Assembly: GCF_014041935.1 (NCBI RefSeq)
Contig: NZ_CP059491.1
Coordinates: 3,472,001 to 3,536,000 of the forward strand
Source: Gordonia jinghuaiqii
Lineage (GTDB): Bacteria > Actinomycetota > Actinomycetes > Mycobacteriales > Mycobacteriaceae
Direction of reading: 5' to 3'
Length of the DNA stretch: 64,000 bases
Numbering within the stretch: position 1 is the first letter of the stretch; each line of letters opens with the position of its first letter. The notes below the pieces were generated by a model. The model was given only the letters and a program-made list of their open reading frames with translations, searched no databases and had not been told where the DNA came from. The translations under genes and the position numbers were made by a program. This document shows, piece by piece, positions 11,122-20,748 of this stretch.

Positions 11122-11688
11122 TCACGCCCGCTCTGCTCGCATCGCCGTGCGCTTGGCTCTCGCGCACCGAAACAGGTACAGCGGTGTCGGCGGCACCCAG
11201 CCGAGTTGCTGCGCCATACCCAGGTCGTCACGATTCGCCCAGTGCTCGATACACAGACCGTCACGTAACCGGAACCAATGCGTCTGTGTCACCGCGAAAT
11301 CGCGTCCGGTCGGCGCGAATACCTGGGTGATCGCGGCATTCTCGCCGTAGGCGACGAACGGGCCGGTCTGGGTCCCCGACATCGTCGCGTGGACCACGAC
11401 GAGATCCCCGTCGGCGACGACGTCGTGTGGAGTGTGCCGGAGGTTGATGAACGCCGTGCGGAGCCAGATCGCGGTGGCCCACGTCGCATCGGGCCCCAGG
11501 CCCCTGCACGCAGGCGGCTCGTCCTTCGCCTCCCTGTTGACGTTCTCGGGATGCGTGACCGCCTCCACGTCGGCCCGCGTCCCGCTCCCCATGGCGGTCA
11601 ACGCTCTGACAGCGGTGTCGACCGGGTCGGGCAGTTGGGTCATGGCGACCTCCGAAGACTCGAGTTCCAGCGCAGCCGCGCTCGACAT
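11122..11688 (-). CDS. SnoaL-like/NTF2-fold ester cyclase family protein
   Basis: 188 residues from the ATG at 11688, with GGAGGA eight or so bases upstream; Met16 is an alternative start. The pattern INLRHTPHDVVADGDLVVVHATMSGTQTGPF followed by HWFRLRDGLCIEHWANRDDLGMAQQLG is the family hallmark (polyketide-cyclase-like SnoaL). Such proteins bind or isomerise small hydrophobic substrates; the actual substrate is unknown. It converges on the DsbA-like gene with only 11 bases between the stops and lies 59 bases downstream of the HNH nuclease gene. Confidence 0.8.
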   Translation of the reverse strand: MSSAAALELESSEVAMTQLPDPVDTAVRALTAMGSGTRADVEAVTHPENVNREAKDEPPACRGLGPDATWATAIWLRTAFINLRHTPHDVVADGDLVVVHATMSGTQTGPFVAYGENAAITQVFAPTGRDFAVTQTHWFRLRDGLCIEHWANRDDLGMAQQLGWVPPTPLYLFRCARAKRTAMRAERA

Positions 11689-11747
11689 CAAGCATCCTCC
11701 GCAAGCAGCCGAGGACGCAATGGGCAACTGTCCACGAGGACGTTCCC

Positions 11748-12536
11748 TCAGCGGGCCTGCCGCAGCGCATCCACAAGCACCTCGCGCGACGCGGCGTCGA
11801 GCATCAAACCGTATGTCGCACTGACGGTTACGAACTGGATCGCATACTGACACCAGAACCCGCGGGCCGGCGGCATCCAGCGCGCCGGTTCGGAGTCGCC
11901 CTTGTCCTGGTTCGAGTGGCCGTCGACCGCAACGAGATTGGCCGGATCGTTGGCGAAGTTCTGGCGCTTGTCCGGCGGCCACGACCAGGCACCCATGTCC
12001 CATGCGTAGGCCAGCGGCACGATGTGGTCGATCTGAATGCTCGACGCACCGCGGTCACGACGGAACACCACGAAGTCACCGGTGTACGGACTGCGCAACT
12101 CCCCCGCCAGCACCGCTCGCGGGCAACTCGACACCGGGCCTGCGCGCACATCGTGTAGGTCTCGTGCCAGCACGTCGTTGCGGGTGTCACAGCCGTTGCC
12201 GCCGCCGGGAACCGTCACCGCGTCGGTCCAGGCCGAACCGAAGGCGCTGCGGTCGTAATCTCCTCGGTCGGCTCGGACACCGGCCACCGGAATCGATCCC
12301 AGACCCGACAGGGCCTGATGAGCAAGCGCACGAACGCGCTGATCGACCTCGGGACCCGAGCCGACCCCACCGGCCCCGACGGCCACCACGACCGCGGTCA
12401 CCACCGCGACGATGAGCACCCACCACTGCCGGGCCGACCAGGTGACCGCACTCGGGTGGCTCCATCGAATCCAGCGCACCCGCATCCGAATGCGCCGCAA
12501 AGCCGGCGACCGCAGGATCACATCGCGCAGCACCAT
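11748..12536 (-). CDS. Membrane-anchored HNH-type nuclease (DUF1524-like)
   Basis: 262 residues. A basic N-terminus is followed by a hydrophobic segment at about residues 38-60 (WWVLIVAVVTAVVVAVGAGG), either a signal anchor or an uncleaved signal. The C-terminal nuclease domain has IDHIVPLAYAWDMGAW, NDPANLVAVDGHSNQDKGD and WMPP, the H-N-H pattern seen in secreted actinobacterial HNH proteins. It would act outside the cytoplasm on DNA (nutrient or defence use is unknown). No partner immunity gene is evident, which fits an exported enzyme. Confidence 0.85.
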   Translation of the reverse strand: MVLRDVILRSPALRRIRMRVRWIRWSHPSAVTWSARQWWVLIVAVVTAVVVAVGAGGVGSGPEVDQRVRALAHQALSGLGSIPVAGVRADRGDYDRSAFGSAWTDAVTVPGGGNGCDTRNDVLARDLHDVRAGPVSSCPRAVLAGELRSPYTGDFVVFRRDRGASSIQIDHIVPLAYAWDMGAWSWPPDKRQNFANDPANLVAVDGHSNQDKGDSEPARWMPPARGFWCQYAIQFVTVSATYGLMLDAASREVLVDALRQAR

Positions 12537-12582
12537 GCTGATTCAGACGCGCGCGGGCCGATTCCGGTTCCGCCTGCTGAAC

Positions 12583-14847
12583 TCAGGACTTGTCGAGGTA
12601 TGCGATCTTCTGTGGCACCAGGATTCCGTCGACCAGGTCGGCCAGCGCCCGGTGTTCCAGGAGTGTGATGTCCTCGCTCACCACATCTTCGGCGAGCCCG
12701 CGGGCGTCCTCGATGACCTCGATGTCGTCGAGCAGCGACAGGAAGCGGAGCGAGGTGTTGACACCGGACTGCAGCGACCCCAGCAGGTCACCTTCGCGAC
12801 GCTGCTCGAGGTCGACCCGCGCGAGTTCGAAACCGTCGTTGGAGGCGGCCACCGCGCGGAGTCGTTGCATCGACGGTGAGCCGTCGCGACTCTGCGTCAT
12901 CAACAGGCACAACCCGGCGTGCTGCCCACGACCCACGCGGCCGCGCAGCTGATGCAGCTGGCTCACGCCGAATCGCTCGGCGTCGACGATGACCATGGTG
13001 GTCGCGTTGGGTACGTCCACACCCACCTCGATGACGGTGGTGGACACCAGCACGTCGATCTCGCCGCGCCCGAATTCGTCCATGACGGCGTTCTTCTCGT
13101 CCGCGGGCAGCCGCCCGTGCAGCATCTCCACCCGGCGGTGCGCGAAGGGACCCGAGACGAGCGCCTCGTACTGCTCGAGCACCGATGTGGTCTTCGGCGC
13201 CTTGTCGGCGTCGCCGTCCGGATCGGGCTCGGGTTCGGGTCCGTCGCCGATGCGCGAGCACACCACGTAGACCTGACGCCCCGCGTCGATCTCCTCGTTG
13301 GCACGTGACCACACCCGCTCGACCCACGACGCCAGACCCACCGGCACCACCGATGTACTGATCGGCTGCCGGCCGCGCGGCAGCTCCCGCAGCACCGATG
13401 TCTCGAGATCGCCGAAGGCGGTCATCGCGACCGTGCGTGGGATCGGCGTCGCGGTCATCACCAGGAAATGCGGCACGCGACCATCACGGCCTTTGCCTCG
13501 CAACACATCCCGCTGTTCGACGCCGAAGCGGTGCTGCTCGTCGATGACCACGAGTCCGAGGTCGAAGAACTCGACCCTCTCCTCGAGCAGCGCGTGGGTA
13601 CCGATGACGATCCCCGCCGTCCCCGTCACCACGTCGAGCAGCGTCTCGCGACGGCCCTTGGTCTTCATCGATCCCGTCAGCAGCGCGATCCGGGTGGCCC
13701 CCTCCGCGGCGGTCAGCTCGCCGGCCTCAGCCAGATCGCCGAGCATCGTCTTCATGGTCCGGTAGTGCTGGGCGGCAAGCACTTCCGTCGGCGCGAGGAT
13801 CGCGCACTGGTAGCCGTTGTCGACCACCCGTAGCATCGCCAGCAACGACACGAGGGTCTTACCGGAACCGACCTCGCCCTGGAGCAGCCGCGACATCGGT
13901 TGCGCGCGGGCCAGATCCTCGGCAAGCTCCTCGCCGACGTCGAGCTGGCCGTCGGTGAGCGTGAACGGAAGACGTTCGCGCAGCTTGTCCTCGAGTCCAC
14001 CGGGCACCCGCGGACACGGTGGCGCCGACTCACTGCGGCCGGCCAGCCGTCGCTGGGCGAGCACGGTCTGGATGGCCATCGCCTCGTCGAATTTCAGCCG
14101 GTACGAGGCGATCTTCACATCGTCGTCGGAGTCGGGCAGATGGATCTTGCGGATCGCCTCGTCGGTGGAGATGAGTCCGCGGTCTCGGCGTTGCGCCTCG
14201 GTCAGCGCGTCCGGGATCGGTGCGCTCTGGTTCAGCACCTGCCGGACGGCGCCGAGGATGTCCCAGGTCTGAACGTTCTTGTTGGCCGGGTACATCGGCA
14301 GGATCTCGCGATCGAACATCGCGATGAGACCGTCGCCGGTTGCGCTGCCCCCGACCTCCCGGGTGACCTGCTCCTCGATGGCGTACATCTCTTTGAGCAT
14401 CTTGGAGCCGACGATCTGGTCGATCTCCGGTGCGCCGTCGGGCAGGATCATCCACTCCGGATGCGACAGCTGGATCTGGTCGCGGAAGTACTTGACCGTG
14501 CCGGCCATCATCACGCGCGCGCCGGGCCGCAGCTGTCCCTTGATCTTGTAGGGATTGAAGAAGCTGGCCTCGTAGACGTCGTTGTCGTCGGTCACCTTGA
14601 CCTTCAGGAACGCCCCCTTACGGCTCCGCATCTGGACGAGATCGGACTTGGTGACCCGACCGACGATGGTCAGCCACTCCCCGGTCTCCGGCCGCTCCTG
14701 ATCGGCGACGTGCCCGCGACGCACGTAGCGACGGGGCGTGTAGCGCAACAATTCTCCGACGGTGTGCACCCCGAGCGTGGCCAGCATCTCGGCCGGCCTC
14801 GACCCGAGTACGTCGGCGAGTGAGTCCGACAATGCGAAACCGCTCAC
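12583..14847 (-). CDS. recG: ATP-dependent DNA helicase RecG
   Basis: 754 residues. RecG remodels stalled forks and branches Holliday junctions. The N-terminal wedge domain starts LADVLGSRPAEMLATLGVHTVGELLRYTPRRY. Helicase motifs are present: Walker A LLQGEVGSGKTLVSLLAML, the DEQH box LVVIDEQHRFGVEQR, motif III TATPIPRT, motif V VSTTVIEVGVDVPNAT and motif VI QLRGRVGRG. The start overlaps the stop of the DAK2 gene upstream (14847/14844), so both are in one transcript. recG after the DAK2 gene is the usual mycobacterial order. Confidence 0.97.
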   Translation of the reverse strand: MSGFALSDSLADVLGSRPAEMLATLGVHTVGELLRYTPRRYVRRGHVADQERPETGEWLTIVGRVTKSDLVQMRSRKGAFLKVKVTDDNDVYEASFFNPYKIKGQLRPGARVMMAGTVKYFRDQIQLSHPEWMILPDGAPEIDQIVGSKMLKEMYAIEEQVTREVGGSATGDGLIAMFDREILPMYPANKNVQTWDILGAVRQVLNQSAPIPDALTEAQRRDRGLISTDEAIRKIHLPDSDDDVKIASYRLKFDEAMAIQTVLAQRRLAGRSESAPPCPRVPGGLEDKLRERLPFTLTDGQLDVGEELAEDLARAQPMSRLLQGEVGSGKTLVSLLAMLRVVDNGYQCAILAPTEVLAAQHYRTMKTMLGDLAEAGELTAAEGATRIALLTGSMKTKGRRETLLDVVTGTAGIVIGTHALLEERVEFFDLGLVVIDEQHRFGVEQRDVLRGKGRDGRVPHFLVMTATPIPRTVAMTAFGDLETSVLRELPRGRQPISTSVVPVGLASWVERVWSRANEEIDAGRQVYVVCSRIGDGPEPEPDPDGDADKAPKTTSVLEQYEALVSGPFAHRRVEMLHGRLPADEKNAVMDEFGRGEIDVLVSTTVIEVGVDVPNATTMVIVDAERFGVSQLHQLRGRVGRGQHAGLCLLMTQSRDGSPSMQRLRAVAASNDGFELARVDLEQRREGDLLGSLQSGVNTSLRFLSLLDDIEVIEDARGLAEDVVSEDITLLEHRALADLVDGILVPQKIAYLDKS

Positions 14848-16493
14848 TCCACACCCACCTGGAGAAGGTCGCTGCGCTGCCCGGTGCGGTAGACCGCCAG
14901 CTCGATTCCCGGGTAGGAGCGTCGCATCTGCTCGGCTATGGCCGCGAGAGCCGCATCGTCGACGTCGATGCCGGCGAGCACGGTGACCAGTTCACCGCCG
15001 GTTGCGAGCATGAGGTCGATCAGTGCCGTTCCCGCGGAGGTCTGGTCGGGCGCCACGACGAGGACATCGTCGCCGATGAGGCCGAGTATGTCGCCGACAT
15101 CGGACATACCGGCCAGCGTCATCATCTTGGTGGTGGCGAGCTGGAGCGATCCCCAACGCGCCCCGGCGGCGGCCTCGGCCATCGCATAGGCGTCCGCGTC
15201 GGGCACCTCGCTGGGATCATGGACCGCGAGCGCCGCGAGGCACTGCGTCATCGACGACGTCGGGAGCATCAGCACCGACCGCTGGGTGGACCGCACTTCG
15301 GTGGCCACCGTGACGAGTTCCTGAGATGCCAACGCGCCGTTGGCCATCACCACGACGTGGGCGCTGTCGGTGTCGCGGATCGCCTGTCCGAGCGCCTGGG
15401 CGGAGAGTCCGTCGTCGGCGCGGAGCACGGTCGCCCCCGCCTCGCCGAAGAGTTCGGCCGCGCCGTCTCCGAGGACTACGGCCATCACCGCTCGCTTGCG
15501 CCGCGGTGGCGGTTCGGACGAATCGACCTGTGCGCGAATGGCATCGAGGGCAAAGCAACTGATCCTGATCTCGGAGAGCCGACCGAGTCCGGCACCGGCC
15601 TCCACCGCCGCACCGGGCTCGCAGGTGTGGACGTGCACCGAGAAGCGTTCGCCCTCGCCGTTGGAACTGTCGCCGACGATGACCACGGCGTCGCCCAGGC
15701 GGTTGAGGCTTTCGCGCAGTTCGGCGATCTGCTCACCGGCCGCGCCGTCGAGCAGGTACATGACCTCGAAGTCCTGGTCGCTGCCGTCCGCGCAGGTGTC
15801 GTCGACGCCGTGACCGAGCGTCGCGCTGTCGGTGAGGATGCCGCGGTAGCGGCGCCGGCGGTGCGACACCCCGGTGATCACCCGCACCATCGAGTCCAGG
15901 AGCGCGAGGAAGCCGCGACCACCGGCATCGACGACGCCGGCGTCGGCGAGTACCGAGAGTTGCTCCGGGGTGCGCTCAAGAGCTTCGGCGCAGTCGTCGG
16001 CGATCGCACGGACGAGGTCGGCGGCCGATTCGCTCTCGTGCGCGGCCGCCGATTCCGCGGCCACCCGGACCAGGGTGAGGACGGTGCCCTCGCGGGGTTC
16101 GCTGACGGCACGGGTCGCGGCGAGCGAACCGAGTCGTAGGCCGAGTGTCGCCAGCTCGGCGAAGGTCAGGGACGGGGTGTCGCCGAGGATCTCCGCGCCG
16201 TCGGCGAGGCCGACGAGAACCTGGGACAGGATGATCCCGGAATTCCCGCGGGCCGCCGACACCGCACCGTCGGCGAGTGCGCGCCCCACCTCCGGGAGCG
16301 AGGCATCCGGCGGCGTCGCCTCCGCCGCCTCGGCCGCGGCACGCATCGTGAAGAGCATGTTGCTGCCGGTGTCGGAGTCGGGTATCGGGAAGACGTTGAG
16401 GTCGTTGATCTCGCCGCGCAGGATCTCGAGCTGCTCGACCGAGACACGGGCCCAGTCGCGCAGCAACTGCGGGTGGACGGTGCGGGCGATCAC
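14844..16493 (-). CDS. DAK2 domain kinase-like protein (YloV/FakA family)
   Basis: 549 residues. The N-terminal DhaL domain has LNVFPIPDSDTGSNMLFTM, with the Asp residues that bind Mg-ATP, and ALADGAVSAARGNSGIILSQ. The C-terminal part matches the FakA/YloV regulatory domain. In Firmicutes FakA phosphorylates fatty acids held by DegV-type FakB; a DegV protein is encoded at 1-774 in this window. In actinobacteria the role is not settled. It is co-transcribed with recG and divergent from rpmB. The start is a GTG; the chain is of normal family length. Confidence 0.88.
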   Translation of the reverse strand: MIARTVHPQLLRDWARVSVEQLEILRGEINDLNVFPIPDSDTGSNMLFTMRAAAEAAEATPPDASLPEVGRALADGAVSAARGNSGIILSQVLVGLADGAEILGDTPSLTFAELATLGLRLGSLAATRAVSEPREGTVLTLVRVAAESAAAHESESAADLVRAIADDCAEALERTPEQLSVLADAGVVDAGGRGFLALLDSMVRVITGVSHRRRRYRGILTDSATLGHGVDDTCADGSDQDFEVMYLLDGAAGEQIAELRESLNRLGDAVVIVGDSSNGEGERFSVHVHTCEPGAAVEAGAGLGRLSEIRISCFALDAIRAQVDSSEPPPRRKRAVMAVVLGDGAAELFGEAGATVLRADDGLSAQALGQAIRDTDSAHVVVMANGALASQELVTVATEVRSTQRSVLMLPTSSMTQCLAALAVHDPSEVPDADAYAMAEAAAGARWGSLQLATTKMMTLAGMSDVGDILGLIGDDVLVVAPDQTSAGTALIDLMLATGGELVTVLAGIDVDDAALAAIAEQMRRSYPGIELAVYRTGQRSDLLQVGVE

Positions 16494-16636
16494 GGTGACT
16501 CTTTCTCGCTGTGCCGCGCGCGCGACGAGGGGATGTCGCGCGCGAGGAGGACCGGCTGGGAGGATGTGGCAAGGCTACTCGGGGTGTACGACCGCCTGGT
16601 CGGAGCGCGCCCTTCGCGTGCCGAGACGGCCCGGAT

Positions 16637-16666
16637 TTGGTGGCATCCGGCAGACCTGGTTATCCT
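16637..16666 (+). promoter_or_regulatory. Candidate sigma-A promoter of rpmB
   Basis: TTGGTG (16637-16642) and TATCCT (16661-16666) are separated by 18 bases. The site is about 100 bases ahead of rpmB, leaving a short leader that ends in AAGGGAG before the start codon. Confidence 0.4.
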
Positions 16667-16766
16667 TGCAGGGTTGCCTTTCGCTCAACGCGCACACCTG
16701 TTGGTGGTGCCGATCGATCCGAGAGGCTGAACACAGACCATATTCATCTATCAAGGGAGTTCGACG

Positions 16767-16958
16767 ATGGCTGCCGTCTGCGATATCTGCAGCAAGGGCC
16801 CGGGCTTCGGCAAGTCGGTGTCTCACTCACACCGGCGTACCAACCGCCGCTGGAACCCGAACATCCAGTCCGTTCGCGTGGAGGTCGCCCCCGGCAACCG
16901 CAAGCGTAAGAACGTCTGCACCTCCTGCCTGAAGGCCGGCAAGACCGCAGCTGTCTGA
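16767..16958 (+). CDS. rpmB: 50S ribosomal protein L28 (zinc-binding form)
   Basis: 63 residues, complete. [32 protein letters not shown] and the tail [10 protein letters not shown] identify L28. Two CxxC pairs (CDIC and CTSC) make it the zinc-ribbon C+ form. Actinobacteria often also encode a Cys-free copy elsewhere under Zur control, so this is probably the main copy used when zinc is plentiful. AAGGGAG precedes the ATG, and a hairpin terminator follows. Confidence 0.97.
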   Translation: MAAVCDICSKGPGFGKSVSHSHRRTNRRWNPNIQSVRVEVAPGNRKRKNVCTSCLKAGKTAAV

Positions 16959-16997
16959 TCCCTCACCCGCCCTGCGGGTGTGGAGTCCGAGAGCACA

Positions 16998-17040
16998 AGA
17001 CCCGATGCCACGAGCGAGAGCTCCCCGGCGTCGGGTCTTT
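16998..17040 (+). terminator. Rho-independent terminator of rpmB
   Basis: AGACCCGATGCC (16998-17009) pairs with GGCGTCGGGTCT (17027-17038) with one G-T pair, a 17-base loop and TTT after the stem, 39 bases beyond the rpmB stop. Confidence 0.75.
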
Positions 17041-17066
17041 GGTGTGCGCGGGATACTGTTTCGCGC

Positions 17067-17882
17067 ATGACCTCATCACCCACCACCGAAGCAAGCCCGG
17101 ACGCCGCACTCGTCACCGAGGAGAACGGCGTCCTCACCGTCGCGGTCTCGACCGCCGGCGCCGGCAATTCGCTCGACGACGCCGCTGTCGCCGCAGGCCG
17201 GCAGGCATTGCGCGAGGTGGCCCGCGGCCGACGCGACGTGGGCGCGATCCTGCTCACCGGCCTCGGCAAGAACTTCTGTGCCGGCGGCAACGTGCGTGCC
17301 TTCGCCGCCGCCGACGACCGGCCCACCTATCTGCGTGAGATCGCCGACAACTTCCATCTGCTCGTCAGTGCACTGCATGAGGCCGACCGCCCCGTCGTGG
17401 TCGCGGCCAAGGGCTGGGCCGCCGGAGCCGGCATGTCACTGGTCCTCCACGCCGACGTCGCCATCGGCGGTTCCTCCACCCGGCTCCGACCCGCCTACCG
17501 CGGAATCGGCCTGACCCCCGACGGCGGGCTGACCTGGACCCTGCCGCGGGTTGTCGGGGCCGCCCGCGCGCGCCAGATCATCCTGACCGACCGGATCATC
17601 TCCGCGGACGAGGCCCTGCAGTGGGGCATCCTGTCCGAGATCGTCGCCGACGACGACGTGGAGGCCACCGCGCGCGCCACCGCCGAGAAGATCGCCGCGG
17701 GTCCGCGCCACGCCGACGCCGCCACCAAGCACCTGCTCTCGGTCTCGGCCGGGAACTCACTGCTCGAACAGCTCACCCTCGAGGCCCGCTCCATCTCCGA
17801 ACGAGCCGGACTCCCCGAGGGCGTCGAAGGCGTCGACGCGTTCACCGAGAAGCGCGCCCCCGACTTCACGCGGGGTCGCTGA
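17067..17882 (+). CDS. Enoyl-CoA hydratase/isomerase family protein
   Basis: 271 residues from the ATG at 17067 (the ORF could extend upstream but would run through the terminator). Crotonase-fold signatures are present: LLTGLGKNFCAGGNVRAFAAA forms the oxyanion hole, and GWAAGAGMSLVLHADVAIGG and YRGIGLTPDGGLTWTLPRVVG form the second loop. At the usual catalytic Glu positions the loop reads Gly/Pro/Asp as in PaaG-like isomerases, so isomerase activity is as likely as hydratase activity. Monocistronic, convergent with ung. Confidence 0.88.
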   Translation: MTSSPTTEASPDAALVTEENGVLTVAVSTAGAGNSLDDAAVAAGRQALREVARGRRDVGAILLTGLGKNFCAGGNVRAFAAADDRPTYLREIADNFHLLVSALHEADRPVVVAAKGWAAGAGMSLVLHADVAIGGSSTRLRPAYRGIGLTPDGGLTWTLPRVVGAARARQIILTDRIISADEALQWGILSEIVADDDVEATARATAEKIAAGPRHADAATKHLLSVSAGNSLLEQLTLEARSISERAGLPEGVEGVDAFTEKRAPDFTRGR

Positions 17883-17919
17883 CCCGCTCACCGAGGAGCG
17901 CAACGGCGCCCCTGCGCAC

Positions 17920-18603
17920 TCAGGGCAGGCGCCAGTCCACCGGTTCGGCGCCGAGATCGAGGAGCTCCTCGTTGGCGCGGCTGAACGGTTTCGAGCCGAA
18001 GAAGCCCCGCGACGCGGACAGCGGTGACGGATGTGCCGAGACGATGGTCGGCACATCCGGCAGCCACTTCTCCAGTCCCGCCGCATCCCGGCCCCACAGG
18101 ATCGCGACCAGTGGCTCGTCGCGGTACGCCAGCGCCTTGATCGCGCACTCGGTGACCTCTTCCCACCCCTTCCCGCGATGCGAGGCGGGCTCACCCGGGG
18201 CCACGGTGAGCACCCTGTTGAGCAGGAGTACACCGTTGTCGGCCCACGGCGTCAGATCCCCGTTGCCGGGCATCGGATATCCGAGGTCGCTGCAGTACTC
18301 GGTGTAGATGTTGGTCAACGACCGCGGGATCGGCCGTACATCCGGCGCCACCGAAAAGCTCAGTCCGACGGCATGTCCGGGAGTCGGGTACGGATCCTGT
18401 CCGACGATCAGGACACGGACGTCGTCGAAGGGGCGGGTGAACGCCCGCAAGATGTTCTGTCCCGCAGGCAGATAGCGGCGCCCCTGGGCAACCTCGTTGC
18501 GCAGGAACCGGCCCATCTCGGTGATGATCGGCTCGACCGGCGCGAGCGCCTCCGCCCAACCGGGGTCGATGATCTCGGCGAGCGGCTTCTGTGGTGCGGT
18601 CAC
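17920..18603 (-). CDS. ung: Uracil-DNA glycosylase
   Basis: 227 residues from the GTG at 18603, with GGGGGA upstream; the ORF could extend further but only across the next gene. Motif [22 protein letters not shown] holds the catalytic Asp and motif [17 protein letters not shown] the catalytic His. It removes uracil from DNA. The gene follows a gamma carbonic anhydrase and thiL on the same strand. Family 1 Ung has this length. Confidence 0.97.
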   Translation of the reverse strand: MTAPQKPLAEIIDPGWAEALAPVEPIITEMGRFLRNEVAQGRRYLPAGQNILRAFTRPFDDVRVLIVGQDPYPTPGHAVGLSFSVAPDVRPIPRSLTNIYTEYCSDLGYPMPGNGDLTPWADNGVLLLNRVLTVAPGEPASHRGKGWEEVTECAIKALAYRDEPLVAILWGRDAAGLEKWLPDVPTIVSAHPSPLSASRGFFGSKPFSRANEELLDLGAEPVDWRLP

Positions 18604-18652
18604 GCTGGTCCCCCGATGTGTGTCTGGTCTGGCGATCCGGTGCGCATGTTCC

Positions 18653-19174
18653 TCAATCGAGCCTGCGCAGCGACTCGCGGTAGTGCTGGGCGTTGTGGAA
18701 GTACATCTCGCAATTGAGCTCGGTGTGGCCCTCGGGGACCTCGTAGCCCTCGCGCAGGCGGGCGGGCACGCCCAGTGCCATACGCCGCGGGGGCACGTCG
18801 AACTTGAACGGGACCACGGCGCCGGCGCCGACGATCGCGCCGTTGCCGACGGTCGAACCGTTGAGGACCACCGAGCCCGACGCGATGAGACAGTCGTCGC
18901 CGATCGTCGCGCCCTCGATGTGCGCATTGTGTCCCACCACGCATCGCTCACCGATGACGGTCGCGTCGGAGATGGTGCAGTGGATGACGGTTCCGTCCTG
19001 GATGTTGGAACGCGCGCCCACGGTGATGGTTCCGTAGTCGGCCCGCAGGACGGCCCCCGGCCACACCGAGACGCCGTCGCCGAGGGTGACGGCTCCGATC
19101 ACCACGGCATCCGGATGCACGTAACAGTTCTCGCCCAGGACGGGCTCCCGATCATCGAGTGCGTAAATCGCCAT
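18653..19174 (-). CDS. Gamma carbonic anhydrase-like hexapeptide-repeat protein
   Basis: 173 residues forming a left-handed beta-helix of hexapeptide repeats ([22 protein letters not shown] and so on). The three zinc-ligand His of the gamma class are present: His in GTVIHC and both in [10 protein letters not shown]-terminal helix ([19 protein letters not shown]) completes the fold. Probably a cytoplasmic trimeric carbonic anhydrase or related metalloenzyme; some homologues are inactive. It lies 9 bases after thiL and 49 before ung. Confidence 0.88.
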   Translation of the reverse strand: MAIYALDDREPVLGENCYVHPDAVVIGAVTLGDGVSVWPGAVLRADYGTITVGARSNIQDGTVIHCTISDATVIGERCVVGHNAHIEGATIGDDCLIASGSVVLNGSTVGNGAIVGAGAVVPFKFDVPPRRMALGVPARLREGYEVPEGHTELNCEMYFHNAQHYRESLRRLD

Positions 19175-19183
19175 AGGACGACT

Positions 19184-20248
19184 CTAGACACCGGACGGGT
19201 CGGCGAAGGACTGCCACCCGTGCAGGTCGAGCCCGTGGGGTCCGCCGACGCGGCTGCCGTCGACCCACACCTCGGGAGCCGACGACGTGCGCTCGCCCAC
19301 CGAGCCGATCACGGTCCACCCGTCGGGCACCGATGCGGCCTCGAACGCGGCGAGCAGCTCATGGTCTTCCCCGCCGGCCAGCACCCACTCGTTCACATCG
19401 GCCCCGAGTTCACCTGCGAGCACTGCGAGGTCGGGCCGTCGTGGCACGGCCTCGGCCTCGACGGACATCGCCACGTTCGTGGCCCGAGACATCGTGATCA
19501 GTTCTTCCACAAGCCCGTCGGAGATGTCTGTCATGGCATGCGCCCCGGCCGCCGCGGCGACCGGCCCCTGACTCAGGTCCGGCGACGGAACACGATGCGC
19601 AGCAACCACTTCGGACCACCGATCGGCGTCGACCGCCGGTGCCGACAGCACCGCGAGGCCGGCAGCGCTGGCACCGAGTGGACCACTCACCGCCAGGACG
19701 TCGCCGCTGCGCGCCCCACCCAGCGACACCGGTGGGCGACCCTCGAGCGCACCGACCGCGGTCACGCTCACCACCACCTGACCCGCGGCGACGAGGTCGC
19801 CGCCGAGCACCCGGGCGCCGAGCGCGTGCGCGGCGCCGACCACACCGTCGTTGAGATCGAGGATGACCCCCACGGCGGTGTCCGCCGGGCAGGCGATCGA
19901 GACGACGAGACCCGTTGTGCGCCCACCCATGGCGGCGACGTCGGCGGCGCTCTGCACCACCGCCCGGGCCCCGACCTGTCGCGGTGTCGACCAGTCGAAC
20001 CGGAAGTGCCGTCCCTCCACGATCGTGTCGGTGCTGATCACCGCGGACCCGCCGATGTCGAGAACCGCTGCGTCGTCGCCCGATCCGATGACTATGTCGT
20101 CGGCAGGCTCTCCCGACGTCGCGGCTGCGGTCAGCGCGGCGATCACCGCACGCTCCCCGATCGCCCCCACCGTGGCGGAACGGTTCAACCCGACCGTTCC
20201 GGGACCGTCGATCCCCCCGCTCGGGGCGACGTCGTCGGCGAAGGTCAC
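19184..20248 (-). CDS. thiL: Thiamine-monophosphate kinase
   Basis: 354 residues from the GTG at 20248 (VTFADDVAP); no better start lies upstream. ThiL makes thiamine diphosphate from the monophosphate. The Mg-ATP motifs IVIGSGDDAAVLDIGG, ISTDTIVEGRHFRFDWSTP and TDISDGL are present, as is the glycine-rich VLGGDLVAAG. It begins a minus-strand run thiL-gamma carbonic anhydrase-ung, matching the Rv2977c-Rv2976c order. Confidence 0.95.
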   Translation of the reverse strand: MTFADDVAPSGGIDGPGTVGLNRSATVGAIGERAVIAALTAAATSGEPADDIVIGSGDDAAVLDIGGSAVISTDTIVEGRHFRFDWSTPRQVGARAVVQSAADVAAMGGRTTGLVVSIACPADTAVGVILDLNDGVVGAAHALGARVLGGDLVAAGQVVVSVTAVGALEGRPPVSLGGARSGDVLAVSGPLGASAAGLAVLSAPAVDADRWSEVVAAHRVPSPDLSQGPVAAAAGAHAMTDISDGLVEELITMSRATNVAMSVEAEAVPRRPDLAVLAGELGADVNEWVLAGGEDHELLAAFEAASVPDGWTVIGSVGERTSSAPEVWVDGSRVGGPHGLDLHGWQSFADPSGV

Positions 20249-20436
20249 TTGTCCGGCCTCACTCTCTCCGGTCGCGCGCGCACGGGGTTGTCGGTGACAA
20301 TGTGTGCCACAGTGTATGGGGCTCGCGGCGGACCAGGTCCGGCGCGGCGCATGCACTGCCACACGATCGCGCACGCGCTGCACCGACGGATCCGACAGCC
20401 CGTGTCGGCAATGCGGCACAGACTGAGAGGATGTCC

Positions 20437-20676
20437 GTGGTTCAGGCATACATACTGATCCAGACCGAGGTCGGAAGGGCCGCGCTGGCGGCGGCGACCA
20501 TCGCGGAGATCTCCGGGGTCGCCTCATCCGAAGAGGTCAGCGGACCGTATGACGTGATCGTCCGGGTGGATGCCGCCGATGTCACACACCTCACCGAGAA
20601 CGTGGTTCCGCAGATCCAGAAGGTCGACGGGATCACCCGCACCCTGACCTGCCCGATCGTGACCAAGACTCGCTGA
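20437..20676 (+). CDS. Stand-alone Lrp/AsnC ligand-binding (RAM) domain protein
   Basis: 79 residues from the GTG at 20437 (VVQAYILIQTE); GAGAGG lies six bases upstream. An ATG at 20431 is in frame but too close to that site. Only the effector-binding half of an Lrp/AsnC regulator is present (AYILIQTEVGRAALAAATIAEISGV, YDVIVRVDAADVTHLTENVVPQIQ); there is no helix-turn-helix. Such mini-Lrps dimerise and may sense amino acids or temper full-length Lrps. The gene is divergent from thiL, 188 bases away. Confidence 0.85.
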   Translation: MVQAYILIQTEVGRAALAAATIAEISGVASSEEVSGPYDVIVRVDAADVTHLTENVVPQIQKVDGITRTLTCPIVTKTR

Positions 20677-20748
20677 TCGTCCCCGGCCGACCCGGCCACC
20701 GCAGATCCCGGCGAACACGCCGAGTCCGGCTGCTCCTAGTGTGGTGGC

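Noticed and set aside
11748..12536. HNH nuclease as a phage or intein endonuclease
   Set aside because: It has a signal/anchor segment and no attached capsid, integrase or intein sequence; a secreted housekeeping-type nuclease fits better.
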